DNA of 46,434 nt, from assembly GCA_963205275.1 (NCBI GenBank), contig CAUJIH010000076.1:1-46434 (forward strand), written 5' to 3'. Source of the stretch: Verrucomicrobiota bacterium (GTDB taxonomy: Bacteria; Verrucomicrobiota; Verrucomicrobiia; Verrucomicrobiales; DEV007). The notes beneath the pieces are model-generated. The model saw nothing but the letters and a program-made list of their open reading frames with translations. It did no database searches and was not told the origin of the DNA. This document shows, piece after piece, positions 6,672 through 14,133 of this stretch. Positions within the stretch are counted from its first letter, which is position 1. Every line of letters starts with the position of its first letter. The position numbers and the translations under genes are program-made.

Positions 6672-9272
6672 GTGAAAAAAATTAAATTCACCTGTGCGCA
6701 TTGTGGAGTAAAGCTGCGGGTCCCCACCCACCTTGCGGGAGTTTCTGCACCCTGTCCGAAGTGCGGCTCACTCATCACCGCCCCGATGGATATCGCTTTG
6801 GCGATCGATGATTCGTCGGATGAATATGAGTCCAACAAAGGCGCGACGCATATCGCTACTACCCCGACAAAGACGCCGATCTCATCGTCGACGATGACTC
6901 AAACGAGCGTAGTAACGACTCGACCGCAAAGTTCCACTAGCGGAGCGGTCACATCCTCTTCCCTAGTCAATGAACAGAAACCCTTGCCTAGGTCGCTGCA
7001 CTCGACTCCTCTCCCGACTCTCACGCCGACACCGGTACTCGCACGAGAACATTCTTCGACTCATTCTTCTAGTGGTAACGCGGCGTCAGTAAACCCCGCT
7101 ATCGCTCATCCCGCCGCGCCAACTCCTCTTCACATTGAGCGCGCCGCGCTTCCCGATCCGGTGATCTACCCACAGAGTGCAAGCGCAAGTGATGTTCATG
7201 CCGCAGCTTCTCCCGAGAATCCTACGACCTTGCCAAAACAGAGCCCTGATGATCTAGCTGCCGTCTTTTTTGGAGAAGACGTTCTTTCGTCTGCTAAAAC
7301 GCGCGTATTCCTCCCTAACCCTGGCTCTCAAGCCTCACCGAGTCGTCCCGAAGATTTTCTTTCTCCTACCTTTCAGTCCACGGTAGTTTCGAAACCTTTT
7401 ACCGCATCAGAGACAAGAGTCTATGAGCCGACGCTCGAAGATTTTCAAAAGCTGGCGTCGGCAGTTGCTCCGCCGCCCGAGATGCATCTCAATCATCTCG
7501 GTGATGTAGAGACTTTTGAAAGTCGAACGCCGGAGTATTCTGTCGATTCTCTCGCTGCACCATCGATTCCAACTCCGCTGGTTCCTCCCTCCTCAGCGGG
7601 AGCTGTAAGAGCACCCGTGAGCCTCGGAAAGCATACGGACTTCGAATCTTGGATGGACCAGAGAGGCGAAGGGTCGGTCATCACCGCCCCTTCCTCCCCA
7701 CAAACATTCACTCCTGCCTCCGATCTGACTGAAGCAGTCCGGTCAGAGCCTCCTTCGCTGCCGTTGGATACGGGATTATCCCTGCATGAAGGAAACTTCG
7801 GAACACTGCTGGCTACTCAACGCCCCACTCTACCTCCGGAACTACCTCAGTCACCCCAGCTTCCGACTTCTCCGTCACTCGAGTCTTCTTCCTTCCTGAA
7901 TCCAAGCTCTTTGTCCGCCGAACAAGACGAGGAGGACGATCCGAAATCGAGTCGGACGACGCTGATCATGCTGATCTCTATCGTCGCAGTAGCGCTATTG
8001 ATGGGGATTGGAATGATTTTCGTGATCAATTCGATGTTGGGTGGCCTGTCTCCGGGGGAAGCATACCGTGAGCCCGCCGATGATGCAGGGACGGCAGCAA
8101 ACGCTCAAAAAGTAGACTTGCCACGAGTTCCGACCTCCAAGGCCACGGAATCTGCCCCGAACCTCTCTGAGGGCGAAGATGCGAAGGCTAAATCTGATCC
8201 GCCTGCGATTCATCGTGAAGGTGCTTCCGGGACAGTCGATGCTCCTGCCGTCTCCTTTGACGAAAAAGTGCAGCAAACGATGACTGGGACGCGACAAGGT
8301 TCCGTGATCGGTGCTCCGACCCTAGACTCTGTGAAGGCTAATCCGCTAGCGCAGACGTCGCCTCCCACTACCGCCTCCGGCCCTAGTGCCAATTCTACGA
8401 CTCCAGAGCCTCCTGTCCAGCCAGCAATGCCTGAGAACTCAAACGCAGATGCGATTGCCGCCTCGCTCTTACCTCAGCGCCCCGAGACTCCTGCCACTAC
8501 CGCTGCGGCTCCAGCATCCCAGTCTGCGGCGCTACCGCAAAAGGAGGAGAACTACAATCCAGCCGCCTCGTTTTCGGCTCCATCTCCTGGTGACAAATCA
8601 CTGGGAAAAACTCACGACGTAGTCGATGCCTTCCTTCGTGCTCCCGACTGGCAGACACAATCCAAATACGCCTATCACGGGGAGAGTCTGCGTCCGACGA
8701 TGGAGGATTATTACAAGAAGTGGCCCTATCGGAATATGGGACGCTACGCGATCAATTTTTTCACGAGTGAATCCGATCCTTCACTGGGAGGACCATTCTG
8801 GGTCTTTACTATTTCCTCCGGCGAGGTCGACTCCGGCTTCCCTCTCATCGTCCGTGTAGAAGACGGAAATTTGAAGGTGGACTGGGATATATTTTCCGAA
8901 TTCTTCGATCGACGCTATCTGCGCTTCCGTGAAGCTTCCATGCCTGAGCCAGCAACCTTCAGAGTTGTGCTCGAGCAACTGTCTGACTACTACGGAAGTG
9001 ACCGCGATCAGATCAAAGATCTGAGTGATTATTTAGTTTACAACGTCAGCATGCCCTATGGGGGAGATGGAGAATTCAGCGATGCTGCCTTTGTGAAGAA
9101 AGATTCTGAGGTAGCAAAAGAACTCTCGAAGATCATGAAGTTGGGGGAGGATCCTTTGGCGGTCACGATCACTTTGGAAAAAAGAGCTTTCGACCACGGA
9201 ACCAAGCACTTCATCATTACTAAGCTCTTCCCCGAAGGCTGGATTCAGGATACCCATGGAGGCCGCAATTGA
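6672..9272 (+). CDS. Zinc-ribbon protein with long Pro/Ser/Thr-rich linker and one membrane helix
   Basis: About 866 residues. A GTG at 6672 opens directly into MKKIKFTCAHCGVKLRVP, a zinc ribbon with C8, C11, C28 and C31 (CAHC and CPKC); a TTG at 6627 would add 15 residues. The start is not settled because neither has a ribosome-binding site. Residues 45-425 are low-complexity Pro/Ser/Thr/Ala. One membrane helix (IMLISIVAVALLMGIGMIFV) lies near 430-452, followed by a second disordered stretch and a folded C-terminal domain from about 645 to the end, containing DVVDAFLRAPDWQTQSKYAY and GRYAINFF. By topology the ribbon faces the cytoplasm and the C-terminal domain the periplasm. The function is unknown. 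The last 17 bases overlap xerD. Confidence 0.8.
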   Translation: MKKIKFTCAHCGVKLRVPTHLAGVSAPCPKCGSLITAPMDIALAIDDSSDEYESNKGATHIATTPTKTPISSSTMTQTSVVTTRPQSSTSGAVTSSSLVNEQKPLPRSLHSTPLPTLTPTPVLAREHSSTHSSSGNAASVNPAIAHPAAPTPLHIERAALPDPVIYPQSASASDVHAAASPENPTTLPKQSPDDLAAVFFGEDVLSSAKTRVFLPNPGSQASPSRPEDFLSPTFQSTVVSKPFTASETRVYEPTLEDFQKLASAVAPPPEMHLNHLGDVETFESRTPEYSVDSLAAPSIPTPLVPPSSAGAVRAPVSLGKHTDFESWMDQRGEGSVITAPSSPQTFTPASDLTEAVRSEPPSLPLDTGLSLHEGNFGTLLATQRPTLPPELPQSPQLPTSPSLESSSFLNPSSLSAEQDEEDDPKSSRTTLIMLISIVAVALLMGIGMIFVINSMLGGLSPGEAYREPADDAGTAANAQKVDLPRVPTSKATESAPNLSEGEDAKAKSDPPAIHREGASGTVDAPAVSFDEKVQQTMTGTRQGSVIGAPTLDSVKANPLAQTSPPTTASGPSANSTTPEPPVQPAMPENSNADAIAASLLPQRPETPATTAAAPASQSAALPQKEENYNPAASFSAPSPGDKSLGKTHDVVDAFLRAPDWQTQSKYAYHGESLRPTMEDYYKKWPYRNMGRYAINFFTSESDPSLGGPFWVFTISSGEVDSGFPLIVRVEDGNLKVDWDIFSEFFDRRYLRFREASMPEPATFRVVLEQLSDYYGSDRDQIKDLSDYLVYNVSMPYGGDGEFSDAAFVKKDSEVAKELSKIMKLGEDPLAVTITLEKRAFDHGTKHFIITKLFPEGWIQDTHGGRN

Positions 9273-10149
9273 TCGCTTTATCCGCTATCTGGCGGTCGAG
9301 CGAGGTCTCTCAGAAAATTACCAACTGCATGTTCGTCGCTCACTGGAAGCACTGGCGACCTGGCTGAAGGAAAATCGGAGCATAGAAGATCCGAGGTCTG
9401 TGGAGTTAGCTCACCTCACGGATTACCTGAGTCATCGTCGGCTAAAGGATCGCTTGGCGACTTCGAGTGCTCGTGTCCATTTGATCGCGATTAAGATCTT
9501 TTTTCGCTATCTCGCGGCAAGTGATTGGATTCCATCCGATCCCGCTGAAGCCATCGATCCTCCTCGACCTGAGAGTTACCTGCCCGACACACTCAACGAA
9601 CCCACAGTTCGGAAACTGCTGGAATCCATCGACGACACACTTCCACTCTCACGTCGGGATCGCGCGATGTTGGAACTGCTCTACGCCAGCGGTCTGCGCG
9701 TATCGGAGCTTACAGGAGCGCGACTAGAGAATCTATCGCTCGAAAAGGGGCTAATTCGAGTGACTGGCAAGGGGGCGAAAACCCGGATCGTACCTGTCGG
9801 GACAGCCGCCCAAGAGGCTCTCGCAACTTATCTAGAGCAGGAGCGCCCAACTCTGGTGAGTTCACGGAGTGGCAGCGAGATTTTCCTGTCACAACACGGA
9901 AAAAAGCTCACGACGACGCGATTGTGGCAGATCGTAAAGGAGCGTGCTAAATACGCCGGAATTGACACGAACATCTATCCGCATTTGCTCCGTCACTCCT
10001 TCGCGACCCATCTACTCGGAAACGGGGCGGATTTGCGGGTGATTCAGGAGTTGCTCGGACATGCCGATATCGCAACCACTCAAATTTACACCCATGTGGA
10101 TGCGAAGCACCTGCGCGACGTGCATCGCCGCTTTCACCCACGAGGATAG
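9256..10149 (+). CDS. xerD: Tyrosine recombinase XerD/XerC type
   Basis: A 297-residue tyrosine recombinase, the usual length for XerD. It acts with its partner at the chromosomal dif site to resolve dimers at division. An N-terminal SAM-like core-binding domain (1-105) is followed by the catalytic domain with R148 (SGLRVSEL), K172 (TGKGAKTR), H243 and R246 (PHLLRHSFATHLL), H269 (LLGHADIATTQ) and the nucleophile Y278 (IYTHV). All catalytic residues are present. The start overlaps the end of the zinc-ribbon gene by 17 bases, suggesting translational coupling. Its chromosomal rather than phage role is inferred from length and context. Confidence 0.93.
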   Translation: MEAAIDRFIRYLAVERGLSENYQLHVRRSLEALATWLKENRSIEDPRSVELAHLTDYLSHRRLKDRLATSSARVHLIAIKIFFRYLAASDWIPSDPAEAIDPPRPESYLPDTLNEPTVRKLLESIDDTLPLSRRDRAMLELLYASGLRVSELTGARLENLSLEKGLIRVTGKGAKTRIVPVGTAAQEALATYLEQERPTLVSSRSGSEIFLSQHGKKLTTTRLWQIVKERAKYAGIDTNIYPHLLRHSFATHLLGNGADLRVIQELLGHADIATTQIYTHVDAKHLRDVHRRFHPRG

Positions 10150-10173
10150 CTGCGACCGAGCGAAGATCGCAAC

Positions 10174-10578
10174 TCATTCATCGTCGGCATTCTTCCACCA
10201 ATCGACCGGACGCTCCCAAGGTTCCAAGGTTTCCGCGTGATCTTCCTCTTCTTCCGAAAAAGACTCATTCTGTATCAGCTTTGCGTAGTTCTCCGACTCC
10301 CTGACTTCGTCGAGCAAACGAGTCACCTCCTCCTGCTCTGAAAAGCGCCTTTCACGCCGAAGCAGATAGACGAAAAAGATCCCAATTCCCGCGACTAATC
10401 CAGCGACTAGACCAAGCAGAAAAATCGCAGCAACACCCTCTGCCGCGATCAGCGGACCTTCGTTCCATCCCTGACCACCTGTCGAAATACTTTGTATCCG
10501 AGACCAACTGTCTATCGCCATCAATCCGAGGACGGTGGCTCCCACGATCAGAGTGGTCCGATTCCAAGAAATTTTCAT
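10174..10578 (-). CDS. Small membrane protein of unknown function
   Basis: A 134-residue protein with two hydrophobic segments: TTLIVGATVLGLMAID near residues 8-23, and a longer one around 46-73 (AAIFLLGLVAGLVAGIGIFF). The C-terminal third is acidic and rich in Glu (SFSEEEEDHAETLEPWERP), probably cytoplasmic. I do not recognise a family. It converges with xerD, 24 bp apart. Confidence 0.6.
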   Translation of the reverse strand: MKISWNRTTLIVGATVLGLMAIDSWSRIQSISTGGQGWNEGPLIAAEGVAAIFLLGLVAGLVAGIGIFFVYLLRRERRFSEQEEVTRLLDEVRESENYAKLIQNESFSEEEEDHAETLEPWERPVDWWKNADDE

Positions 10579-10962
10579 ACGCTGAGTTCTCTCGACACGA
10601 ACTTGTGTCGCAGATTTAGCGAGTATATCGAAAATGAAAGAGCAGACAATTTTAAAGTGGCTCTTCGTACAAAAATAATAAAACTTCCGACAGATTTGAG
10701 AATCCGATCAGAGAATCTAATTTGTAAATAACCTGCCTCTGTAAATTTCGTAAATTTGTGTGGTACCCCTTGGGTTTCGGCAATTAACTTCCCCCTAGGG
10801 TACTCTCAGGCGCATTGCCTCTTTTTTTGCGCTTTTATCCCACGAATTCAGGTGAAAGAGGGAAAACTTTTTTCATCGCCACCTCGTGAAAGTCTGAGCA
10901 GGCGCAATCGCGGCAGTCCGGAGCTTGTCACTGCCTCCGCTTCACCACAGATTCCTCGCGTC
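10579..10962. other. Intergenic region with AT-rich promoter zone and structured leader
   Basis: No gene is supported in these 384 bp. The left part (10610-10760) is AT-rich and repetitive in TAAAT and AATTTG words, the sort of place where divergent promoters for the small membrane protein and the phosphoesterase would sit. The right part holds the hairpins described separately at 10763-10828. An open frame extends upstream of the phosphoesterase start to 10756, but it has no signal peptide there and is treated as leader. Confidence 0.4.
10763..10828 (+). promoter_or_regulatory. Candidate structured leader with terminator-like hairpin
   Basis: GTACCC at 10763-10768 pairs with GGGTAC at 10798-10803; GGG at 10772-10774 can pair with CCC inside 10791-10795, giving a two-part stem. 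Immediately after comes AGGC (10808-10811), a five-base loop, GCCT (10817-10820) and seven T residues (10822-10828). This resembles a sensor stem followed by a short intrinsic terminator. No plus-strand gene lies just upstream except xerD over 600 bp away, so it is more likely a leader of the phosphoesterase operon. I do not recognise a known riboswitch class; the second stem is only 4 bp. Confidence 0.3.
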
Positions 10963-12075
10963 ATGATACGAAAAATCGTTCCCCTCGCCCTTCTCGGACT
11001 GTCCCAGACTGCCTTCCTTGCGGCAAAGGATATTCCTATCGCAGATCAAAAGACCATTGTGCAAAAGCCCGCATCCTCCAAAGTGACCGGGACGGAGCCC
11101 TTGCCGCCGCTTCCTGAGGGAGCCTTCACCTTCGTCGTCGTTCCGGACACTCAGGGCTATACGGGAAAAGGAGCGAAATCCTCTCCTGATTCGGACGAGC
11201 CAGTGACAAATCTTAACCAGACGGCTCAGATCGACTGGATTCTCGCGAATCAGAAGAAAGAGAACATTGTTTTCGTCTCCTTCGTCGGCGATATCGTTGA
11301 CCGGAACGTGCCTGAACAGTGGGCAGTAGCGAAGAAGAATATTGATCGCCTGCGTGGTGCAGTTCCTTTCAGTCTGACCCTGGGCAATCACGATATGGCA
11401 TCCAGCGGCGATGCCCACCTCTTCCAGGAAACATTTCCTGCCTCGAGTTTCAAGGATTATCCATGGTATCTCGGATCCTACACTCATGACAGGGAGGACC
11501 AAAATATCTCTGCCAACAATGTGAACAGCGCTCAGGAATTTAGCGCCGGAGGAATCAACTTCCTTCACATTAGTATAGAGTGCAACGCACCGGACGACGT
11601 TCTTGCTTGGGCTGGCAAACTCTTGGAAAGTCATCGCGATCGGCTGGCGATCATCACTACACACATGGATCTGGGGATCATCGAAAAGCCGAAAACGAAA
11701 GAGGGCTTTATCATTGATCCGAAGGGACGTATGCGCTGGAGCAAGATTCACGGCCCCTTGGGCAACAATCCTGAACAACTGTGGGATAAGCTCTATCGCC
11801 ATCACTCGAATCTAAACTTCATCCTCTCTGGAGATCAGAGCCGAGTCACGGCTCGGAGACTGGACAAGGCTGCCGATGACGGTCACACCATTCACGCTCT
11901 GATGAGCGACTACATGAGCGACACGGTGCTGCGCCTCATGCGATTCCGCCCAGACAAGGGCGAAGTCGAAGTGCTCAGCTATCAGGTGAGCGGAGATGTT
12001 CTGGTCGATGCCACGATTTACGTGCCCGAGCTTAGCCAGCATCGCTTTACCATTCCTCTCCGAGTGAAACGCTAA
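10963..12075 (+). CDS. Secreted calcineurin-like metallophosphoesterase
   Basis: A 370-residue exported phosphoesterase. The ATG at 10963 was chosen because it begins a signal peptide (MIRKIVPLALLGLSQTAFLA); a longer frame back to 10756 adds 69 residues without one. Metal-site motifs appear in order: PDTQGY (D62, Q64), VGDIVDR (D109 region) and LGNHDM (140-144), then THMDLG and SGDQSRVTAR. The first motif has DxQ in place of DxH, as in many secreted members. Substrate is unknown. It heads a compact operon with the thioesterase (10 bp gap) and the 70-residue protein, behind a structured leader. Confidence 0.85.
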   Translation: MIRKIVPLALLGLSQTAFLAAKDIPIADQKTIVQKPASSKVTGTEPLPPLPEGAFTFVVVPDTQGYTGKGAKSSPDSDEPVTNLNQTAQIDWILANQKKENIVFVSFVGDIVDRNVPEQWAVAKKNIDRLRGAVPFSLTLGNHDMASSGDAHLFQETFPASSFKDYPWYLGSYTHDREDQNISANNVNSAQEFSAGGINFLHISIECNAPDDVLAWAGKLLESHRDRLAIITTHMDLGIIEKPKTKEGFIIDPKGRMRWSKIHGPLGNNPEQLWDKLYRHHSNLNFILSGDQSRVTARRLDKAADDGHTIHALMSDYMSDTVLRLMRFRPDKGEVEVLSYQVSGDVLVDATIYVPELSQHRFTIPLRVKR

Positions 12076-12085
12076 GGTTTAATCC

Positions 12086-12499
12086 ATGTCCTCTTACAGT
12101 GTCTTCCGAAGCAAAATCCCTGTGCGTCCCGACGACATCGACATGAATCGTCATGTCCATAGTTCGCGATACGCCGACTACGTTCATGCCGCTCGTTTTG
12201 ATCAGATGGAGCGTTGTTACGGAATGTCGATGGAAGAATTCGCGGAATTGGGGATGGGATGGGTCGTGCGAACCTCCCATGTGGAGCATCGGGATGCACT
12301 CCGGATGGGAGACGTCGCCGAGGTCGAAACACACATTGCAGAGATTCGAAAATACGGAGTGAAAGTCGAATTCACGATCTTTCGTGAAAGCGATGGAAAA
12401 ACAGCGGCTAGAGGTTGGTTCGATTACATCCTAGTGAATGCACTGTCGGGAAAACCCGTGACGATTCCCGACGAAATCGTTGTAAAGTATTCTATCTAA
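12086..12499 (+). CDS. Acyl-CoA thioesterase, hotdog fold (4HBT/YbgC-like)
   Basis: A 137-residue single hotdog domain. Thioesterases of this group hydrolyse acyl-CoA. The diagnostic segment is RPDDIDMNRHVHSSRYADY near residues 14-32, with the D, N21 and H23 pattern typical of the 4HBT active-site helix, followed by the beta sheet WVVRTSHVEHRDALRMGD. No signal peptide is present. The substrate cannot be told from the sequence. It starts 10 bp after the phosphoesterase stop and is followed after 15 bp by a small gene, so the three are probably cotranscribed. Confidence 0.85.
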   Translation: MSSYSVFRSKIPVRPDDIDMNRHVHSSRYADYVHAARFDQMERCYGMSMEEFAELGMGWVVRTSHVEHRDALRMGDVAEVETHIAEIRKYGVKVEFTIFRESDGKTAARGWFDYILVNALSGKPVTIPDEIVVKYSI

Positions 12500-12514
12500 A
12501 ACAGAGTTTTCGGC

Positions 12515-12727
12515 ATGACACAAAGTGAAGCCATCGAGCGAATCGAAGCCGCCTGCAAAGTAATCGCCTTGGAGATGATGAAGGTGACTCCCGCCGCACG
12601 TTATCTCGCAGATGAGCAAATCAAATCCGATGTGGTGAAAGCTGCTTATCAGCTCACGATCGAACTGGAAATTATTAAGAAAAAGCTAATCAAGCTAAAA
12701 GGACGAGACGAGTCCTCGGATCTGTAA
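12515..12727 (+). CDS. Small helical protein of unknown function
   Basis: A 70-residue, mostly helical protein beginning MTQSEAIERIEAACKVIALE and ending in a Lys-rich helix (LEIIKKKLIKLKG). It has no membrane segment or metal motif. The sequence looks like a genuine gene rather than chance: it keeps the strand and tight spacing of the operon (15 bp after the thioesterase) and has regular amphipathic periodicity. I do not recognise a family. Confidence 0.6.
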   Translation: MTQSEAIERIEAACKVIALEMMKVTPAARYLADEQIKSDVVKAAYQLTIELEIIKKKLIKLKGRDESSDL

Positions 12728-12776
12728 AACCCCGACAACCGCTCGCTTCTAATCAAGCGTGAGATCCGTCGCTCTA

Positions 12777-14048
12777 CTATTCGACTCGGTAAAGAGCTGA
12801 CTTCGTCCGCAGGATGAGGGCATTTCCGACGACGGCGGGAGAACCCATAAAGCCATCATCAAAACGATTTTCTGCCAGCACTTCGAACTCACGCGATGCC
12901 CGAACGACGGTACACAACCCATCCTGATCGAAGAAGTAAACGCGATCCTTTGCCCCCAGAACAGAAGCCGAGTAGTCGCCCCCCGCTCGCTCTGCCCAGA
13001 CTTTTTCACCCGTGACGGCATCGATGCAACTGATCACTCCATCGTTGGCCATGAACAACAGTCCATTTCGCAGCACAGGTGACGAGCGCTTCGGCGTCCG
13101 CTGAAGGAAAGTCCAGGCGACATGTGTAGAACTGACATCTCCCTTCATGTCTGGGGTGATGCGTACCGCCCAGACTTCCGCTTTCCCCAAGCCAGTATTG
13201 AGATACAAAAGACCAGCCTCCTGATTGTATACGCAGCGCGACGAGGGAGAATGCATGGGGTAGCGGACCTGCCAGAGCTCGTTTCCCGTGCGAGGATCAT
13301 AGCCCCAGCAGGCTTTCGACGAATTCAAAATCATCTGAGTCGAGCCAGCCACGTCGATAAAAATCGGGGTGCTATACCCTTTTCGCAAATCGCCACTATT
13401 TGCCGGAATGCCGTCTTTTTCATCATCATAATCAGTCGAGCGATCTCGCCGCCAAACCGTTTTCCCCGTCATCTTCTCTAGAGCAACAGAATACTGCTGA
13501 TCGGCTCCTTCCTGGGTGACGATCACGAAATCCCCCCAGAGCGCGAGCGATGAACCGCTGCCGCGCCAGTGACTGCACGTTAGATCGCGTCTCTCCCAAA
13601 CGACATCGAAGCTTTTCGCATCGAGACAGAGCGTGCCGTAGCTTCCGAAGGTCATCCAGACTCGATCACCCTCGGCCACGCCGGAGGGCGATGCATAACA
13701 GTTGAAGTCGTTGTAGAGCGGTTCGGGATTGTCACAGGTAATAAAGACTCGGTCGAGCAACTTTTTCCCCGTCTTGGCATCGAAGCACAGGATGGACATC
13801 TGATGTCCAGTCTCAGTCGCCGTAGTGATCCAGACCTTTCCGCCGACGACGATAGGCGTGGACCAGCCGCGTCCATGGACAGCTTCCTTCCACAGGACGT
13901 GCTCGGTCTCGGACCAGCGTAAAGGCACGTCGGCCTCGGTTAATCCTTGGCGCGTCGGACCACGAAATTCAGGCCAGTCAGAGGCCTGAGCAGTGATACC
14001 CCACGGAAGTACGGTAGCGAAAAGCAGAAAACGGACGAAAAGGCGCAT
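12777..14048 (-). CDS. Secreted PQQ-like beta-propeller protein
   Basis: A 423-residue exported protein with signal peptide MRLFVRFLLFATVLPWGITA followed by DWPEFRGPTRQG, the hallmark start of PVC outer-membrane or periplasmic PQQ-propeller proteins. Repeated blades show the tryptophan-docking pattern, for example TGKKLLDRVF, TGKTVWRRD, TGNELWQVRYP and TGEKVWAERAGG. Such propellers may bind a cofactor or act as scaffolds (BamB-like); catalytic residues of PQQ dehydrogenases are not evident, so a scaffold or binding role is more likely. It is followed on the plus-strand map by the sulfatase gene on the same strand; in transcription the sulfatase is upstream, 85 bp away. Confidence 0.85.
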   Translation of the reverse strand: MRLFVRFLLFATVLPWGITAQASDWPEFRGPTRQGLTEADVPLRWSETEHVLWKEAVHGRGWSTPIVVGGKVWITTATETGHQMSILCFDAKTGKKLLDRVFITCDNPEPLYNDFNCYASPSGVAEGDRVWMTFGSYGTLCLDAKSFDVVWERRDLTCSHWRGSGSSLALWGDFVIVTQEGADQQYSVALEKMTGKTVWRRDRSTDYDDEKDGIPANSGDLRKGYSTPIFIDVAGSTQMILNSSKACWGYDPRTGNELWQVRYPMHSPSSRCVYNQEAGLLYLNTGLGKAEVWAVRITPDMKGDVSSTHVAWTFLQRTPKRSSPVLRNGLLFMANDGVISCIDAVTGEKVWAERAGGDYSASVLGAKDRVYFFDQDGLCTVVRASREFEVLAENRFDDGFMGSPAVVGNALILRTKSALYRVE

Positions 14049-14133
14049 CGAGTCAGATCATGCCATCTTGAGGGAACTCAGCCGCTCGGTCAATCCCCTC
14101 AATGCGGGATTCCGCGACTGACCGAGATCATTT

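Noticed and set aside
12744..12759. Short inverted repeat CGCTT/AAGCG between convergent genes
   Set aside because: Five-base stem without a T tract; too weak to call a terminator.
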